DNA from: Thermoplasmata archaeon
GTDB lineage: Archaea > Thermoplasmatota > Thermoplasmata > Lutacidiplasmatales > UBA184
Length of the DNA: 64,000 bases
Assembly (NCBI GenBank): GCA_027315165.1
Contig: DAHUYN010000001.1
Coordinates: forward strand, 186,001-250,000
Reading direction: 5' to 3'
A program made the translations under genes and the position numbers. Each line of letters starts with the position of its first letter. The first letter of the stretch is position 1. A model generated the notes under the pieces. It was not told the DNA's origin. It saw only the letters and a program-made list of their open reading frames with translations, and did not search any database. Positions 33,947 to 42,847 of this stretch are shown in pieces.

Positions 33947-36900
33947 ATGGGCGGTCTCCCCTCCTCTCGGCTCACGCGAATCCTCCAGGAGAAGGCGGAG
34001 CTCCTCAAGCGCCAGCGTCACTCCTCCGAGCAGGTGCTGCACGCCGTCGAGGAGCAGGCCGAGCGTCTCAACGAGGTCGGCGTCACGATCCCCGAGCTCA
34101 AGGAGCGTCTGAGCGCCCTCGAGGCCCTCGCGCGTCGCGCGGACTGGGAACTCCTCGAGACCCAGGCGAACGCGCTCGTCGAGCTCATCGAGAAGTCGGG
34201 CCAGGCCCCCTTCGAGGAGAGAGTCCAGGAGACGCTGCGACGCCTCGACCGGCTCTCGCGCACGGGGCTCACGCTCCCCGCGCCGCACCGCGCCTTCGCC
34301 GAGGCGCTCCGCTCGCCGGCGGCGGGCGAGCCGTGGACCGCCTCCCTCGCCGCGCTCGTCGACCTCGAGAAGATCGTCCGTGCCTCCGAGTCCGAGTACT
34401 CCTCGACGCTCCGGGCGCGCGTCCGCGCGCTCGCGGAGTGGGCGGGGGACGAGCGGGAGCGCGCCACGGCGCTCGACGGCCGGCTCCGGGCGACCCTCGA
34501 GTCGATGCGGGAGGCCGAGGAGCCGAAGGTCCTCGAGAAGGTCACCGAGCTCGCGACCTCGGACCTCCCCAAGGCCGTCGCACGCCGCGCACGGGCCCGC
34601 GAGGGAGCGACCGCGCTGCGCGCCGCCGCGCAGGACCTCGGCGTCACGACCGAGCCGATCGACAGTGCGCTCGTCGCCGACGGCGAGGCGCTCGCCCTGG
34701 ACTGGCCGACCTCCGTCGAGCGCGTCGAGGCGACGAGCGGGCAGCTCGCCGAGAGCCTGCGCGAGAAGGTCGCCTCGACGATCGACTCGCTCCGCAGCAC
34801 GCTCGAGTCGCTCCGCGAGTACGGGGTCGACCCCGCCGAGCCGCTCGTCATCCTCGGAGAGGTCCAGGGGTCGGTCCCGAGCGCCGGGCCCACCGAGATC
34901 CCGAAGCTCCTCGAGCGCGCGCGGAGCGCGACCGAGGAGCCCGTCGTCTCGATCGTCGCCGGCCTGCTCGACGTCGTCCGGCCGAAGCTCGTCGAGGCCC
35001 GTCGCCTGGGCCGGGATGCGAGCGAGGTCTTCGCCGCGATGAACCGGGCCCGGGAAGCCCTCCGCCTCCGCATCTACAGCGAGGCGCTCGCCGCCAGCCA
35101 GGAGGCGATCGACCGCGTCGGCGGGCTGACGCAGGACCTCGACGCGGCCCGCCAGGAGGCCGACTCCCTCGGCGAGCTCCTCGAGCGGCTCAAGGGGACG
35201 CGGTTCGACACGACGCCGTTCGAAGAGCGGCTCGACCGGGTCCGCGGGCTCTTGGCCCGCCTCGAGCTCGAGCCGGCGCGTCGCCTCCTCACCGAGACGC
35301 TGCAGTCCCTCGGGAGCCAGGCGGCGACGGCGTTCACCGAGCGGATCGCCTCGCTCGAGCGGCTGCTGCCGATGGCTCGAGAGCGGGGCTTCCTCCCCGA
35401 CGGGGCCGAGGAGCAGCTTAGGGGCGTGGCCGCTGCGCTCGAGGACGGGGAGATCGCCGACGCGAGGGAGCGCCTCGCGAGCGTCGAGACCCGCCTACGG
35501 ACCGCCGCGAGCCCGTACGTCTCCCGCCGGGTCGAGGAGCTCGAGCGGGGCTTCGAGGACATTCCGGACGAGTCGCTCGTGACGCCCGTGCGCCGGCTGC
35601 TCGCCGAGGCCGACGTGAACCTCCGCGTCAAGGCCGACCTTCCGGCCTCTCTCGAGACGCTGAAGCGCGCCGAGAAGGAGTTCACGGCGGTGTTCGCCGC
35701 GCACGCCTCCTCGCTCGTCGAGATGCTCGAGGAGGAGCGCCGGACCCTCGAGGCGATGGGCGGGGCCGGGGACGAGATCCAGCGGCAGATCGACGAGGTC
35801 CAGCAGATCTTCAACATGGGGGACTTCGTCAAGGCGTCGAAGGCCTCTCAAGAGATCCGGAGCCGCGCGCACCAGCAGCAGCTCCTTCGGAGCGAGGAGG
35901 CCGTCTCGCATGCGAAGCTCGCCCTCGTCGAGCTCGGGAAGATGGGCGTCGACGCGCAGAGCGTCCGCACGACCCTCGACCAGGCCGCGGACGCGTCGCG
36001 GGCGCACCGCTACGCGGAGGCCTATCGGCTCGCCGTCGCGACCCAGGAGTCGGCGCTCCGGCTCAAGGGGAAGGCGCAGGCGATCCTGGACGAGCTCCAG
36101 TCGGCGAACCTCCTGATCGGCGAGCTCGCGAAGGGGGGCGTCGTCGTCGAGGCGTACCGCGAGAAGGCCCGTCTCGCGCAGGCCGCCTACCAGGCGCTCG
36201 ACCTCGAGGGGGCCAAGGACGGTCTCGACATCCTTCGAGCGCTGCTCCGGGCCGAGCAGGCGAACGCCGAGGCCCGCCGGCTGCTCGAGGAGTCCGCGCT
36301 CCTCTTCGAGGATGCCGGGCGGATGTCGCTCCCCGTCGAGGCGTTCGCGACGCGCCTCGCCGACGGCCGCACCGCGCTCGGGGAGGGCCGCTCCGTCGAG
36401 GCCCTGCAGGGGGCCCGGGCCCTCCATCTCGACCTCGTCGAGCTCGTCAAGCCCGTCCTCTTCGAGCACCTGCGGAACGTCGAGCGCGACCTCGACGTCG
36501 CGCGCGCGGTGAACCTCGAGATCTCTCCGATCGCCGAGCTGCTCGGCGAGGCGCGGCGACGGCTCGCGCTCCCCGTCCCCGCCGGCGTGACCGAGCTGCT
36601 GGACACCGCCCGTTCCCGTCTCGTCGAGGTGCGGGGCCTGCACGAGCACGCCGAGCGGTCCGTCCGCCGAAGCTCCGAGGCCCTCGCCGAGGCCGAGCTC
36701 CTCCACGCCGCGCCGCCGGCGGCCCGCGAGCGGCTCGCGGAGGTCGAGCGCGCCCTCAAGGCGCACGAGTACGCGAAGGTCATCGAGGGGGCCGCCGCGG
36801 TCGAGCGCGAGACGCTCCAGGCGACCTACCAGCACGTCTCCAAGAGCCTCGCGGGCTTCCAGGGCCTCGTCGTCCGCGCGCGGCGCGACGGGAGCGACGC

Positions 36901-38416
36901 CTCCGTCGCCGAGAACCTGCTCCAGCAGGCGCGACAGGCGCTCGAGGAGGGACGCCCGATGGAGGCGCTCCAGCTCGCGGGCCGCAGCGAGAGCGAGGTC
37001 GAGCGGGTCGGCCTCCAGCTGGAGATCGCGCAGGGGTCGCTGCGCACCGTCGAGGAGAAGCTCCGCGAGAGCGAGGAGGCGGGCGTCCGCGCCCCGGTCG
37101 CGCGCGAGAAGGTCGACGAGGCGCGCGCGGCGTTCGGCGACCGGCTCTACCCGATCGTCCTCGAGCTCGCGATCGACGCCTCGGACTCGCTCGCGCTCGC
37201 TCGAGAGAACCACCGGCGCTCGCGCGAGGCGCTCGACTCGGCCGACCGTCAGGTCAAGGAGGGGATGGTCCTCGGCGCGGACATGACGGAGGTCGTGACG
37301 CTCCTCGACGCCGCCCGCGCCTCCCATCAGGGGGGCGAGTACCCCGACGCGGTCCGCAAGGCGCGCGACACGGCGGAGCGGGCCCGATGGGCCGTCGAGC
37401 GTCTCTACGCCGGCGCCCTGACCGACGTCCGCCGGCTCTTCGACTCCGCGCGCTCGGCCGGGATCGAGGACGAGGCGGTCGGCGGGGGCCGGACGGTCGA
37501 AGAGATCGAAGAGGCCCTCAAGGTCAGCGACTGGAAGCGGGCCGCCGAGCTCCTCCAACGCGCCCGCGACGGCGCCACGAGCGGGCTCAACGCGCGCTAC
37601 GACGCGCGCCTCGCCGAGCTCGAGGCGCTCTACCGCGACGACCCGTCACCGCCGAGCTCGAGCGAGGCCACGTTCCGCACGGACGCGAGGTCGCGCGCGA
37701 GCGTCGAGCGCGAGCAGGGGAACTTCGGCGTGGCCCTCGAGCTCCTCGGCGGTGAGGCCGCCCGCCTCCGGGAGGTGCGCCGGTCCGCGCTCGCCGCGCG
37801 GCTTGTCGCGTTCAAGGACCGGCTCTGGATCGGCGAGAAGCTCGGGCTCGACACGACCCCCGTGATGGAGGTGTTCAGCGAGGCGCAGCTCGCGCTCGAC
37901 TCGGGCCAGCTCGAGCGGGTCCCCGGCCTCGTCGTCGATGCGGAGCAGCGCCTCGTCAAGCTCGTCGCGCCCCGGCTCGAGGAGAGGGCGCGGGAGACGC
38001 AGACGGAGCTCGTCTTCGCGAAGGACGGCCTCCACGTCGCGGTCGACGACGTCGCCGAGCAGCTCCGCGCGGCGACCGAGCGCTCCCGTTCGGGCGCCGT
38101 CATCGAGGCCGCTCGCGTGGTCCTCGAGGCCGGCGAGGAGCTGAACCGGCGGAAGGCGCTCCACCGCGAGCTGATGAACCTGCACTATCTGATCGACGCC
38201 GCGCTCGGCCGGGCCTCGGAGCGGCACCTCGATACGACGGAGGCGCGCAAGCTGCTCGACGAGTCGATCCGCGCTCGCGCGACCGACTACAACTCCGCGC
38301 TCGAGAAGGCCCGCGCGGCCCTCAAGCTGCTACAGGGCAGCCTCGCGGGGACCGAGCCGTCGTCGCCGACGGCGTTCTGGCCGTTCCGGCGCCCGCCGTC
38401 GGGCGGCGGTCCCTAG
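33947..38416 (+). CDS. Giant helical-repeat (TPR/coiled-coil-like) protein
   Basis: This 1489-residue, almost wholly helical, highly charged protein has no membrane segment or signal peptide. It consists of at least a dozen degenerate ~80-100-residue units. Each has a pattern like LLxxARxALxxGRxxEALxLA followed by a G-V/D-D loop (GMGVDAQSV, GKGGVVVEAY, RDGSDASVA, GMVLGADMTEV, KLGLDTTPVME). The C-terminus ends in a short Pro/Ser tail. A scaffold or structural-maintenance role is possible; no catalytic motif is seen. CTATTATAT at 33845-33853 is the likely promoter, with a leader of about 70 bases. Confidence 0.75.
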   Translation: MGGLPSSRLTRILQEKAELLKRQRHSSEQVLHAVEEQAERLNEVGVTIPELKERLSALEALARRADWELLETQANALVELIEKSGQAPFEERVQETLRRLDRLSRTGLTLPAPHRAFAEALRSPAAGEPWTASLAALVDLEKIVRASESEYSSTLRARVRALAEWAGDERERATALDGRLRATLESMREAEEPKVLEKVTELATSDLPKAVARRARAREGATALRAAAQDLGVTTEPIDSALVADGEALALDWPTSVERVEATSGQLAESLREKVASTIDSLRSTLESLREYGVDPAEPLVILGEVQGSVPSAGPTEIPKLLERARSATEEPVVSIVAGLLDVVRPKLVEARRLGRDASEVFAAMNRAREALRLRIYSEALAASQEAIDRVGGLTQDLDAARQEADSLGELLERLKGTRFDTTPFEERLDRVRGLLARLELEPARRLLTETLQSLGSQAATAFTERIASLERLLPMARERGFLPDGAEEQLRGVAAALEDGEIADARERLASVETRLRTAASPYVSRRVEELERGFEDIPDESLVTPVRRLLAEADVNLRVKADLPASLETLKRAEKEFTAVFAAHASSLVEMLEEERRTLEAMGGAGDEIQRQIDEVQQIFNMGDFVKASKASQEIRSRAHQQQLLRSEEAVSHAKLALVELGKMGVDAQSVRTTLDQAADASRAHRYAEAYRLAVATQESALRLKGKAQAILDELQSANLLIGELAKGGVVVEAYREKARLAQAAYQALDLEGAKDGLDILRALLRAEQANAEARRLLEESALLFEDAGRMSLPVEAFATRLADGRTALGEGRSVEALQGARALHLDLVELVKPVLFEHLRNVERDLDVARAVNLEISPIAELLGEARRRLALPVPAGVTELLDTARSRLVEVRGLHEHAERSVRRSSEALAEAELLHAAPPAARERLAEVERALKAHEYAKVIEGAAAVERETLQATYQHVSKSLAGFQGLVVRARRDGSDASVAENLLQQARQALEEGRPMEALQLAGRSESEVERVGLQLEIAQGSLRTVEEKLRESEEAGVRAPVAREKVDEARAAFGDRLYPIVLELAIDASDSLALARENHRRSREALDSADRQVKEGMVLGADMTEVVTLLDAARASHQGGEYPDAVRKARDTAERARWAVERLYAGALTDVRRLFDSARSAGIEDEAVGGGRTVEEIEEALKVSDWKRAAELLQRARDGATSGLNARYDARLAELEALYRDDPSPPSSSEATFRTDARSRASVEREQGNFGVALELLGGEAARLREVRRSALAARLVAFKDRLWIGEKLGLDTTPVMEVFSEAQLALDSGQLERVPGLVVDAEQRLVKLVAPRLEERARETQTELVFAKDGLHVAVDDVAEQLRAATERSRSGAVIEAARVVLEAGEELNRRKALHRELMNLHYLIDAALGRASERHLDTTEARKLLDESIRARATDYNSALEKARAALKLLQGSLAGTEPSSPTAFWPFRRPPSGGGP

Positions 38417-38871
38417 CCGGTGAGCCCGGCGCCGGTGCCGGCGCCCATCGGGGGCATGCCGGGGATCCCCCGGGGCGGCCCGAGGGGGAGGCGGTCGTAC
38501 TCGACCGAGTGCTTGATCCCGCGGCGCCGCAGGAGCTGGCTCACCTGCTCGGTGATCTGGACGATCTCCTGGCAGCGCAAGGGCTTGGAGAAGTAGAACT
38601 CGGGGTGCCTCGGCTCGCTCAGCGGGAAGATGAGGCGCATCCCGAACGGCTCGGAGCGGTTGTAGCCCGCCGGCTTGCGGTCGGAGCGGAGGTCCCGGAG
38701 GTTCTCCTCGAGGAGGACGTCGGGCAGGAGCGGCTCGGTCTCCTTGACGAACGGCCGGTTCGCCTCGAGGACCTTCTTGTGGATCTCGGGGTAGACGCGG
38801 ACGAGGTCCTTGAAGGTGCGTCGGCCCTCGAGCAGGATGTGGCCGCTGCGGGCCTTTACGGGGGGTGTCAC
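38413..38871 (-). CDS. Conserved-looking hypothetical protein
   Basis: This 152-residue protein starts MTPPVKARSGHILLEGRRTF. The body (about 15-130) has balanced composition with likely alpha/beta character, including FGMRLIFPLSEPRHPEFYFS and QEIVQITEQVSQLLRRRGIK. It ends in a Gly/Pro/Met-rich tail (GIPGMPPMGAGTGAGLTG). Good codon bias supports a real gene, but I do not recognise the family. It overlaps the convergent repeat-protein gene by four bases. Confidence 0.6.
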   Translation of the reverse strand: MTPPVKARSGHILLEGRRTFKDLVRVYPEIHKKVLEANRPFVKETEPLLPDVLLEENLRDLRSDRKPAGYNRSEPFGMRLIFPLSEPRHPEFYFSKPLRCQEIVQITEQVSQLLRRRGIKHSVEYDRLPLGPPRGIPGMPPMGAGTGAGLTG

Positions 38872-39030
38872 GGGGGCGCCAGCCTCTAGGCGTATTTGGC
38901 CGTTGGCGCGCGCGCGCCGGTCCGGATCGGGCGGGGTCTCTCGGCGAGCCCCCCCCTCCCCTCCGGAGCGACCCGTCGGGCGGGCCCGGAGGACTCCTTA
39001 CCGCCTCGAGGCCTCCGTATTTGCGCGCCG

Positions 39031-39037
39031 GGCTTAA
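39031..39037 (+). promoter_or_regulatory. TATA box deciding the RnfD-like start
   Basis: CTTAAGT is centred about 28 bases before GTG 39062, the spacing of a leaderless transcript. This makes the GTG a better start than the in-frame ATG at 39038, which would lie upstream of the predicted transcription start. Confidence 0.5.
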
Positions 39038-39061
39038 GTGCGGTGCCGTTCTGGCAAATTC

Positions 39062-40342
39062 GTGTCGGAGCCCGCCAGCCCCCCGGCCCTCCCTGGGGGA
39101 CGCATTTCTCGGTCCTTGGCCGCCGCGCGCCGTCGCCTGCCCCCCGTGCGGCTCCTCTGGCTCCTCCTCACGGCCCTCGCGGGGTACGGGATCGCGTTCC
39201 TGGGGACGGGGATCGGGATCTCGAGCGTGCTCGTGCTGCCGATCGTCGCGGTCGCGACGGACCTCGGGCTTCAGCGGATCCGCTTCGAGAGGCTCCGCTT
39301 CCCGGACGCGGCGCTGGCGATCGGGCTGTTCCTGGCCCTCCTCTTCCCCCCGGTGGTGCCGCTCCTGGCCGCCGGCGCCTCGGTCGTCCTCGCGATCACG
39401 GTCCGGCACACGCTCCGGTTCAAGGGTCGCCCCTGGTTCAACCCGGCCGTCGCCGGCGTGACGCTCGGCGCGCTGCTCTTCGGCATCCTGCCCGCCTGGT
39501 GGGGGTCGATCTCCGAGGTCCTCGTCCTCTCGTTCGGCGTCGTCCTCGCGCTCTGGCAGCGCTCGACCTGGCGGCTCCCCGCGGTGTTCCTCACGGCCTA
39601 CGCCGGGCTCGCCGTGCTCATGCGCGTCGTCGTCTCGCTCTCCTCGGGGCTCGTCCTCGTCCCGCGGGTCCTCCTGCTCACCGCCGTCGACCCGACGGTG
39701 CTCTTCTTCGGGCTGTTCATGGTCGCCGAGCCCCGGACCTCCCCCGCCGACGTGCCGACGCAGGTGGTCTTCGCGATCGTCGTCGCGACGATGGCGGCGC
39801 TCCTCCCGCTCGCGCTGCCGAGCCTCGCGCTGCTCCTCGCGCTCCTCGTGGGCAACCTCCTCGCCGTGGTCCTGCGCCTCCGGTCGGCGCGCGCCGCGGA
39901 GCGGCCCGCGTCGGCCCGCGAGCGCGTCAAGAGCCCGCGGGTCCGCCCGACGGGGGCCCCGAGGTGGTCCGTGGGCCGCCGCGTCGGCGTCGGTCTCTCC
40001 GTCTTCCTGCTCGTCGGCCTGATCGCACTCGCCACGACCTCGCCCGCGACCTCGCCGGCGACGGTCCTCTCCAACCACGGCGCGGCGGGCGGGGGCGGCA
40101 GCGTCACGTCGGTGAGCCAGTGCTCGGCGAACAACGCCTCGATCCCCGCGTCGACGCTCTCCTCGCTCCACAAGGCGCTCGGCCCCTCGGTGATCCTCTC
40201 CTACTCGCCGACGACGAACGTGGTCGTCTTCTACGACCCGGTCAACGGCGTCACCGTCACCGAGACGGACCTCTACGAGGACTTCGGCTACGCCGAGTTC
40301 AACGGCGACGACTTCACCTCGGCCGGCTGCGTGCCGCCGTAG
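39062..40342 (+). CDS. RnfD/NqrB-like membrane protein with extracytoplasmic C-terminal domain
   Basis: This 426-residue protein has about nine membrane helices carrying RnfD/NqrB features: the RHTLRFKGRPWFNPAVAGVT stretch corresponding to the NPA flavin-proximal region, and DPTVLFFGLFMVAEPRTSPA. The usual flavinylation threonine motif (S/DGAT) is not obvious. The other Rnf/Nqr subunits are absent from the window. A further helix at about 312-335 leads to an ~85-residue outside domain with two cysteines (VSQCSANN and SAGCVPP) that could form a disulfide. It may accept electrons or translocate ions in a simplified complex. Confidence 0.7.
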   Translation: MSEPASPPALPGGRISRSLAAARRRLPPVRLLWLLLTALAGYGIAFLGTGIGISSVLVLPIVAVATDLGLQRIRFERLRFPDAALAIGLFLALLFPPVVPLLAAGASVVLAITVRHTLRFKGRPWFNPAVAGVTLGALLFGILPAWWGSISEVLVLSFGVVLALWQRSTWRLPAVFLTAYAGLAVLMRVVVSLSSGLVLVPRVLLLTAVDPTVLFFGLFMVAEPRTSPADVPTQVVFAIVVATMAALLPLALPSLALLLALLVGNLLAVVLRLRSARAAERPASARERVKSPRVRPTGAPRWSVGRRVGVGLSVFLLVGLIALATTSPATSPATVLSNHGAAGGGGSVTSVSQCSANNASIPASTLSSLHKALGPSVILSYSPTTNVVVFYDPVNGVTVTETDLYEDFGYAEFNGDDFTSAGCVPP

Positions 40343-40403
40343 GCCGGCGCGCCGCTCCGTGTCGCGAAAGGCTCAAAGAGGGGACCGACTAACCGCGGGT
40401 GGC

Positions 40404-40510
40404 GCTCCCGTAGTCTAGTGGTCAAGGATAGAGGCCTCTCGAGCCTCTGACGCGGGTTCAAATCGGCCGGGGGGACCGACCCGGCCGGGAAACTCCCGCC
40501 GGGAGCACCA
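40404..40510 (+). tRNA. tRNA-Glu (CTC) with probable T-loop intron
   Basis: Acceptor strands GCTCCCG (40404-40410) and CGGGAGC (40500-40506) pair fully, followed by discriminator A and an encoded CCA (40508-40510). The anticodon stem is GAGGC/GCCTC with loop CTCTCGA, giving anticodon CTC. The T-stem GCGGG (40452-40456) pairs with CCCGC (40495-40499), but 31 extra bases separate TTCAAAT from CCCGC. Removing them leaves a normal 76-base tRNA. The gene lies between the RnfD-like and FixC genes. Confidence 0.85.
40463..40493 (+). other. Predicted 31-base tRNA intron at about position 59/60
   Basis: The insert contains the strong 8-bp hairpin CGGCCGGG / CCCGGCCG (40464-40471 and 40480-40487). Exact splice points may shift by one base (40464-40494), because T precedes C at both ends. 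T-loop introns are known in archaeal tRNAs and are removed by the splicing endonuclease at bulge-helix-bulge structures. The flanking bulges here are relaxed rather than canonical. Confidence 0.6.
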
Positions 40511-40571
40511 CCTTCCTCTCCGAGCGTTCGGGCGAAAGCCAGATGAGAGCTTCGAGGTTCTCGAGGCCGCC

Positions 40572-41861
40572 GTGGAGAAGGTCGACGTCGTCGTCATCGG
40601 CGGGGGGATCGCCGGCGCCACCGCCGCCTACACCGCCGCGAAGGCCGGCGCGCAGGTCGTCGTCGCCGAGCGTGCGAGCCGTTCGGGCGCGAAGAGCGTC
40701 TCGGGGGGCCTTCTCTACACGCACGGCCTCTCCAAGCTGTTCCCCGAGTTCTGGAAGGCGGAGCCGTCCCCCGTCGAGCGGGCGATCTCCCGCAACGTCC
40801 TCGCGCTCCTCACGCCGACCCAATCGACGAGCCTCGACTTCTACGACCAGGGGTTCGCCCAACCGCCGTTCAACTCGTTCAGCGTCCTCCGCGCGCGCCT
40901 CGACGCCTGGCTCTTGAGCCAGGCCGAGGCGGCCGGCGCGACGGTGGTCCCCGGCTCGAACGTCGACGCGCTCGTGCGCGAGGGACCCAGGGTCGTCGGG
41001 GTCCGCCTCGGCGAGGAGGAGCTGCGGGCCGACGTCGTCGTCGTCGCCGAGGGGTTCAACGCGACGGCCTCGCGCGCGACCGGCCTCGAGCCCGAGCTCG
41101 ACCCCGACACCGTTGGCATCGGCGTGAAGCAGGTGATCGGCCTCCCCGAGGGGGAGATCGAGCGCCGGTTCCAGCTCCACGGGCTCGAGGGGTTCCAGCT
41201 CACCGCGACGGGCCTGCCCGCCGGTGTCGAGGGGGGCGGGTTCCTCTACACGAACCGAGAGTCGCTCTCGGTCGGGATGATCCTCAACCTCGGTTCCGTG
41301 GTCCGGCACCGGGTGGCGATGTACGAGGTCCTCGAGGCGTTCAAGGAGCACCCGCTGCTGTCGAGATACCTGGACGGGGGCACGCTCCTCGAGTACAGCG
41401 GCTGCGTCGTCAACGAGGGCGGCCTCGGCGCGGTGCCCGAGCTCTCGGGCGACGGCTACCTGCTCGCGGGCTCGGCGGGCCAGTTGTTCCTCAACACCGG
41501 GCTCACCCTCCGGGGCATGGACCTCGCCCTCGAATCCGGCCGCCTGGCCGGCGAGGTCGCGGCCGAAGCGAGCCGCGCGCACGACGGCTCGGCGGCGTTC
41601 CTCGCGCGGTACCCCGAGCGGCTCCGCGAGAGCTTCGTCACGCGCGACCTCAAGGCGCACGCGGGCTACCCCGAGGTCTTCTCGAACCCGCGGCTCTACG
41701 GACTCTATCCTCAGATGACGGCGGCGCTGCTCCACCGGGCCTACTTCGTCGACGGGGGCGAGCGCGGCTCGCTGCCGTCGCTGCTCCGGTCCGTCGCCCG
41801 GGACCGGGTCTCACCGGTGACGCTCGGCCGGGACCTCCTCAAGGCGATGCGCACCCTCTGA
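40572..41861 (+). CDS. fixC: FixC-like ETF:quinone oxidoreductase
   Basis: This 429-residue flavoprotein moves electrons from ETF to membrane quinone. It has the N-terminal FAD motif DVVVIGGGIAGATAAYTAAK, the SGAKSVSGGLLY flavin contact, and a C-terminal quinone/ETF-interaction segment (TGLTLRGMDLALESGRLAGE) as in FixC and ETF-QO. The Fe-S domain of ETF-QO is supplied separately by the FixX-like protein at 48483-48776. It starts at GTG 40572. EtfA/EtfB follow convergently 35 bases away. Confidence 0.9.
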   Translation: MEKVDVVVIGGGIAGATAAYTAAKAGAQVVVAERASRSGAKSVSGGLLYTHGLSKLFPEFWKAEPSPVERAISRNVLALLTPTQSTSLDFYDQGFAQPPFNSFSVLRARLDAWLLSQAEAAGATVVPGSNVDALVREGPRVVGVRLGEEELRADVVVVAEGFNATASRATGLEPELDPDTVGIGVKQVIGLPEGEIERRFQLHGLEGFQLTATGLPAGVEGGGFLYTNRESLSVGMILNLGSVVRHRVAMYEVLEAFKEHPLLSRYLDGGTLLEYSGCVVNEGGLGAVPELSGDGYLLAGSAGQLFLNTGLTLRGMDLALESGRLAGEVAAEASRAHDGSAAFLARYPERLRESFVTRDLKAHAGYPEVFSNPRLYGLYPQMTAALLHRAYFVDGGERGSLPSLLRSVARDRVSPVTLGRDLLKAMRTL

Positions 41862-41896
41862 GGCCCCGCGCGGGCGACGCGACCCCTCGCCGAGGC

Positions 41897-42847
41897 TCAG
41901 CCGCCGAGCGCCTTCGTGAGCGCGGGAACGATCTGGTAGAGGTCCCCGACGAGCGCGTAGTCGGACTGGGCGAAGATCGGCGCCTTCGGGTCCTTGTTCA
42001 CCGCGACGACGACCTTGGCCGCCCGCATCCCGACGAGGTGCTGCACCGCCCCCGAGACCCCGACGGCGAGGTACAGCTTGGGATGCACCCGATGGCCGGT
42101 GAGGCCGATCCAGTGGTCGTCGCTGAGCCAGCCGGCCTCGGCGGCGAGGGGGCGCGTGCAGCCGACCTCCGCGTGGAGGGCGCGCGCGAGCGCCTCGATG
42201 AGGACGAGGTCCTCCTTCCGCTTGAGCCCGCGGCCGATCGTGACGATCCGCTCGGCCTTCTCGACGTCGACCTCCCCGCCGGGTTTCGGCCGGCGCTCCC
42301 GCACCTCGACCAGCGCGGCCACGACTGGCGCGGGGTGTTCGGCCCTTGTGACGCTCGCGGCGGGCGCCGCCCGCGGCGCGTCGAAGCCTGGCAGCATCGC
42401 GACGAGCGCCGGGCGTCGCTCGACCCGCTCGGTGGCGATGGCGTTGCCGCTGAGGGTCTCGCGCTCGACGGTGAGGCGGTCCGCCGCGAGCGTGATCGAG
42501 GTCGCTCCGGTGACGACCGCGAGGTCGAGGCGACCGGCGAGGCGGCCGGCGAGCTCCCGGCCGCGCTTGGTCGAGCCGGTGAGGAGGAGCGTCGGGGTGA
42601 GGCTCTCGACGACGCTCGCGACCGCGGCGGCGACGACCTGAGGGTCTCCGCTCTCGGCCCCCGAGACCGTCGTCACGCCGTCGGCTCCGGCCCCGGCGAG
42701 CCGGTCGGCGGCGCCGGGCGGTGCGCCGGCGAGCACGAGGGCCTCGACGCGCCCTTGGGCCCCGAGGGGGAGCGACCGCGCGAGCCGGACGAGCGACTCC
42801 GCGATCCCCGCCTCCTCCGAGAGGCAGAGGACCCGCTCGTCGCTCAC
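41897..42847 (-). CDS. etfA: Electron transfer flavoprotein alpha subunit
   Basis: This 316-residue ETF alpha/FixB protein has the C-terminal FAD domain with VTIGRGLKRKED, WIGLTGHRVHPKLYLAVGVS, GAVQHLVGM and VVAVNKDPKAPIFAQSDYAL, which is diagnostic. It overlaps etfB by four bases. With FixC and FixX it forms a FixABCX-like electron route. The context implies use in sulfur-compound oxidation rather than nitrogen fixation. Confidence 0.95.
   Translation of the reverse strand: MSDERVLCLSEEAGIAESLVRLARSLPLGAQGRVEALVLAGAPPGAADRLAGAGADGVTTVSGAESGDPQVVAAAVASVVESLTPTLLLTGSTKRGRELAGRLAGRLDLAVVTGATSITLAADRLTVERETLSGNAIATERVERRPALVAMLPGFDAPRAAPAASVTRAEHPAPVVAALVEVRERRPKPGGEVDVEKAERIVTIGRGLKRKEDLVLIEALARALHAEVGCTRPLAAEAGWLSDDHWIGLTGHRVHPKLYLAVGVSGAVQHLVGMRAAKVVVAVNKDPKAPIFAQSDYALVGDLYQIVPALTKALGG

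Noticed and set aside
35495-37558. 687-codon minus-strand frame inside the repeat-protein gene
   Set aside because: Leu/Asp/Arg-rich antisense of helical repeats with no independent motif.
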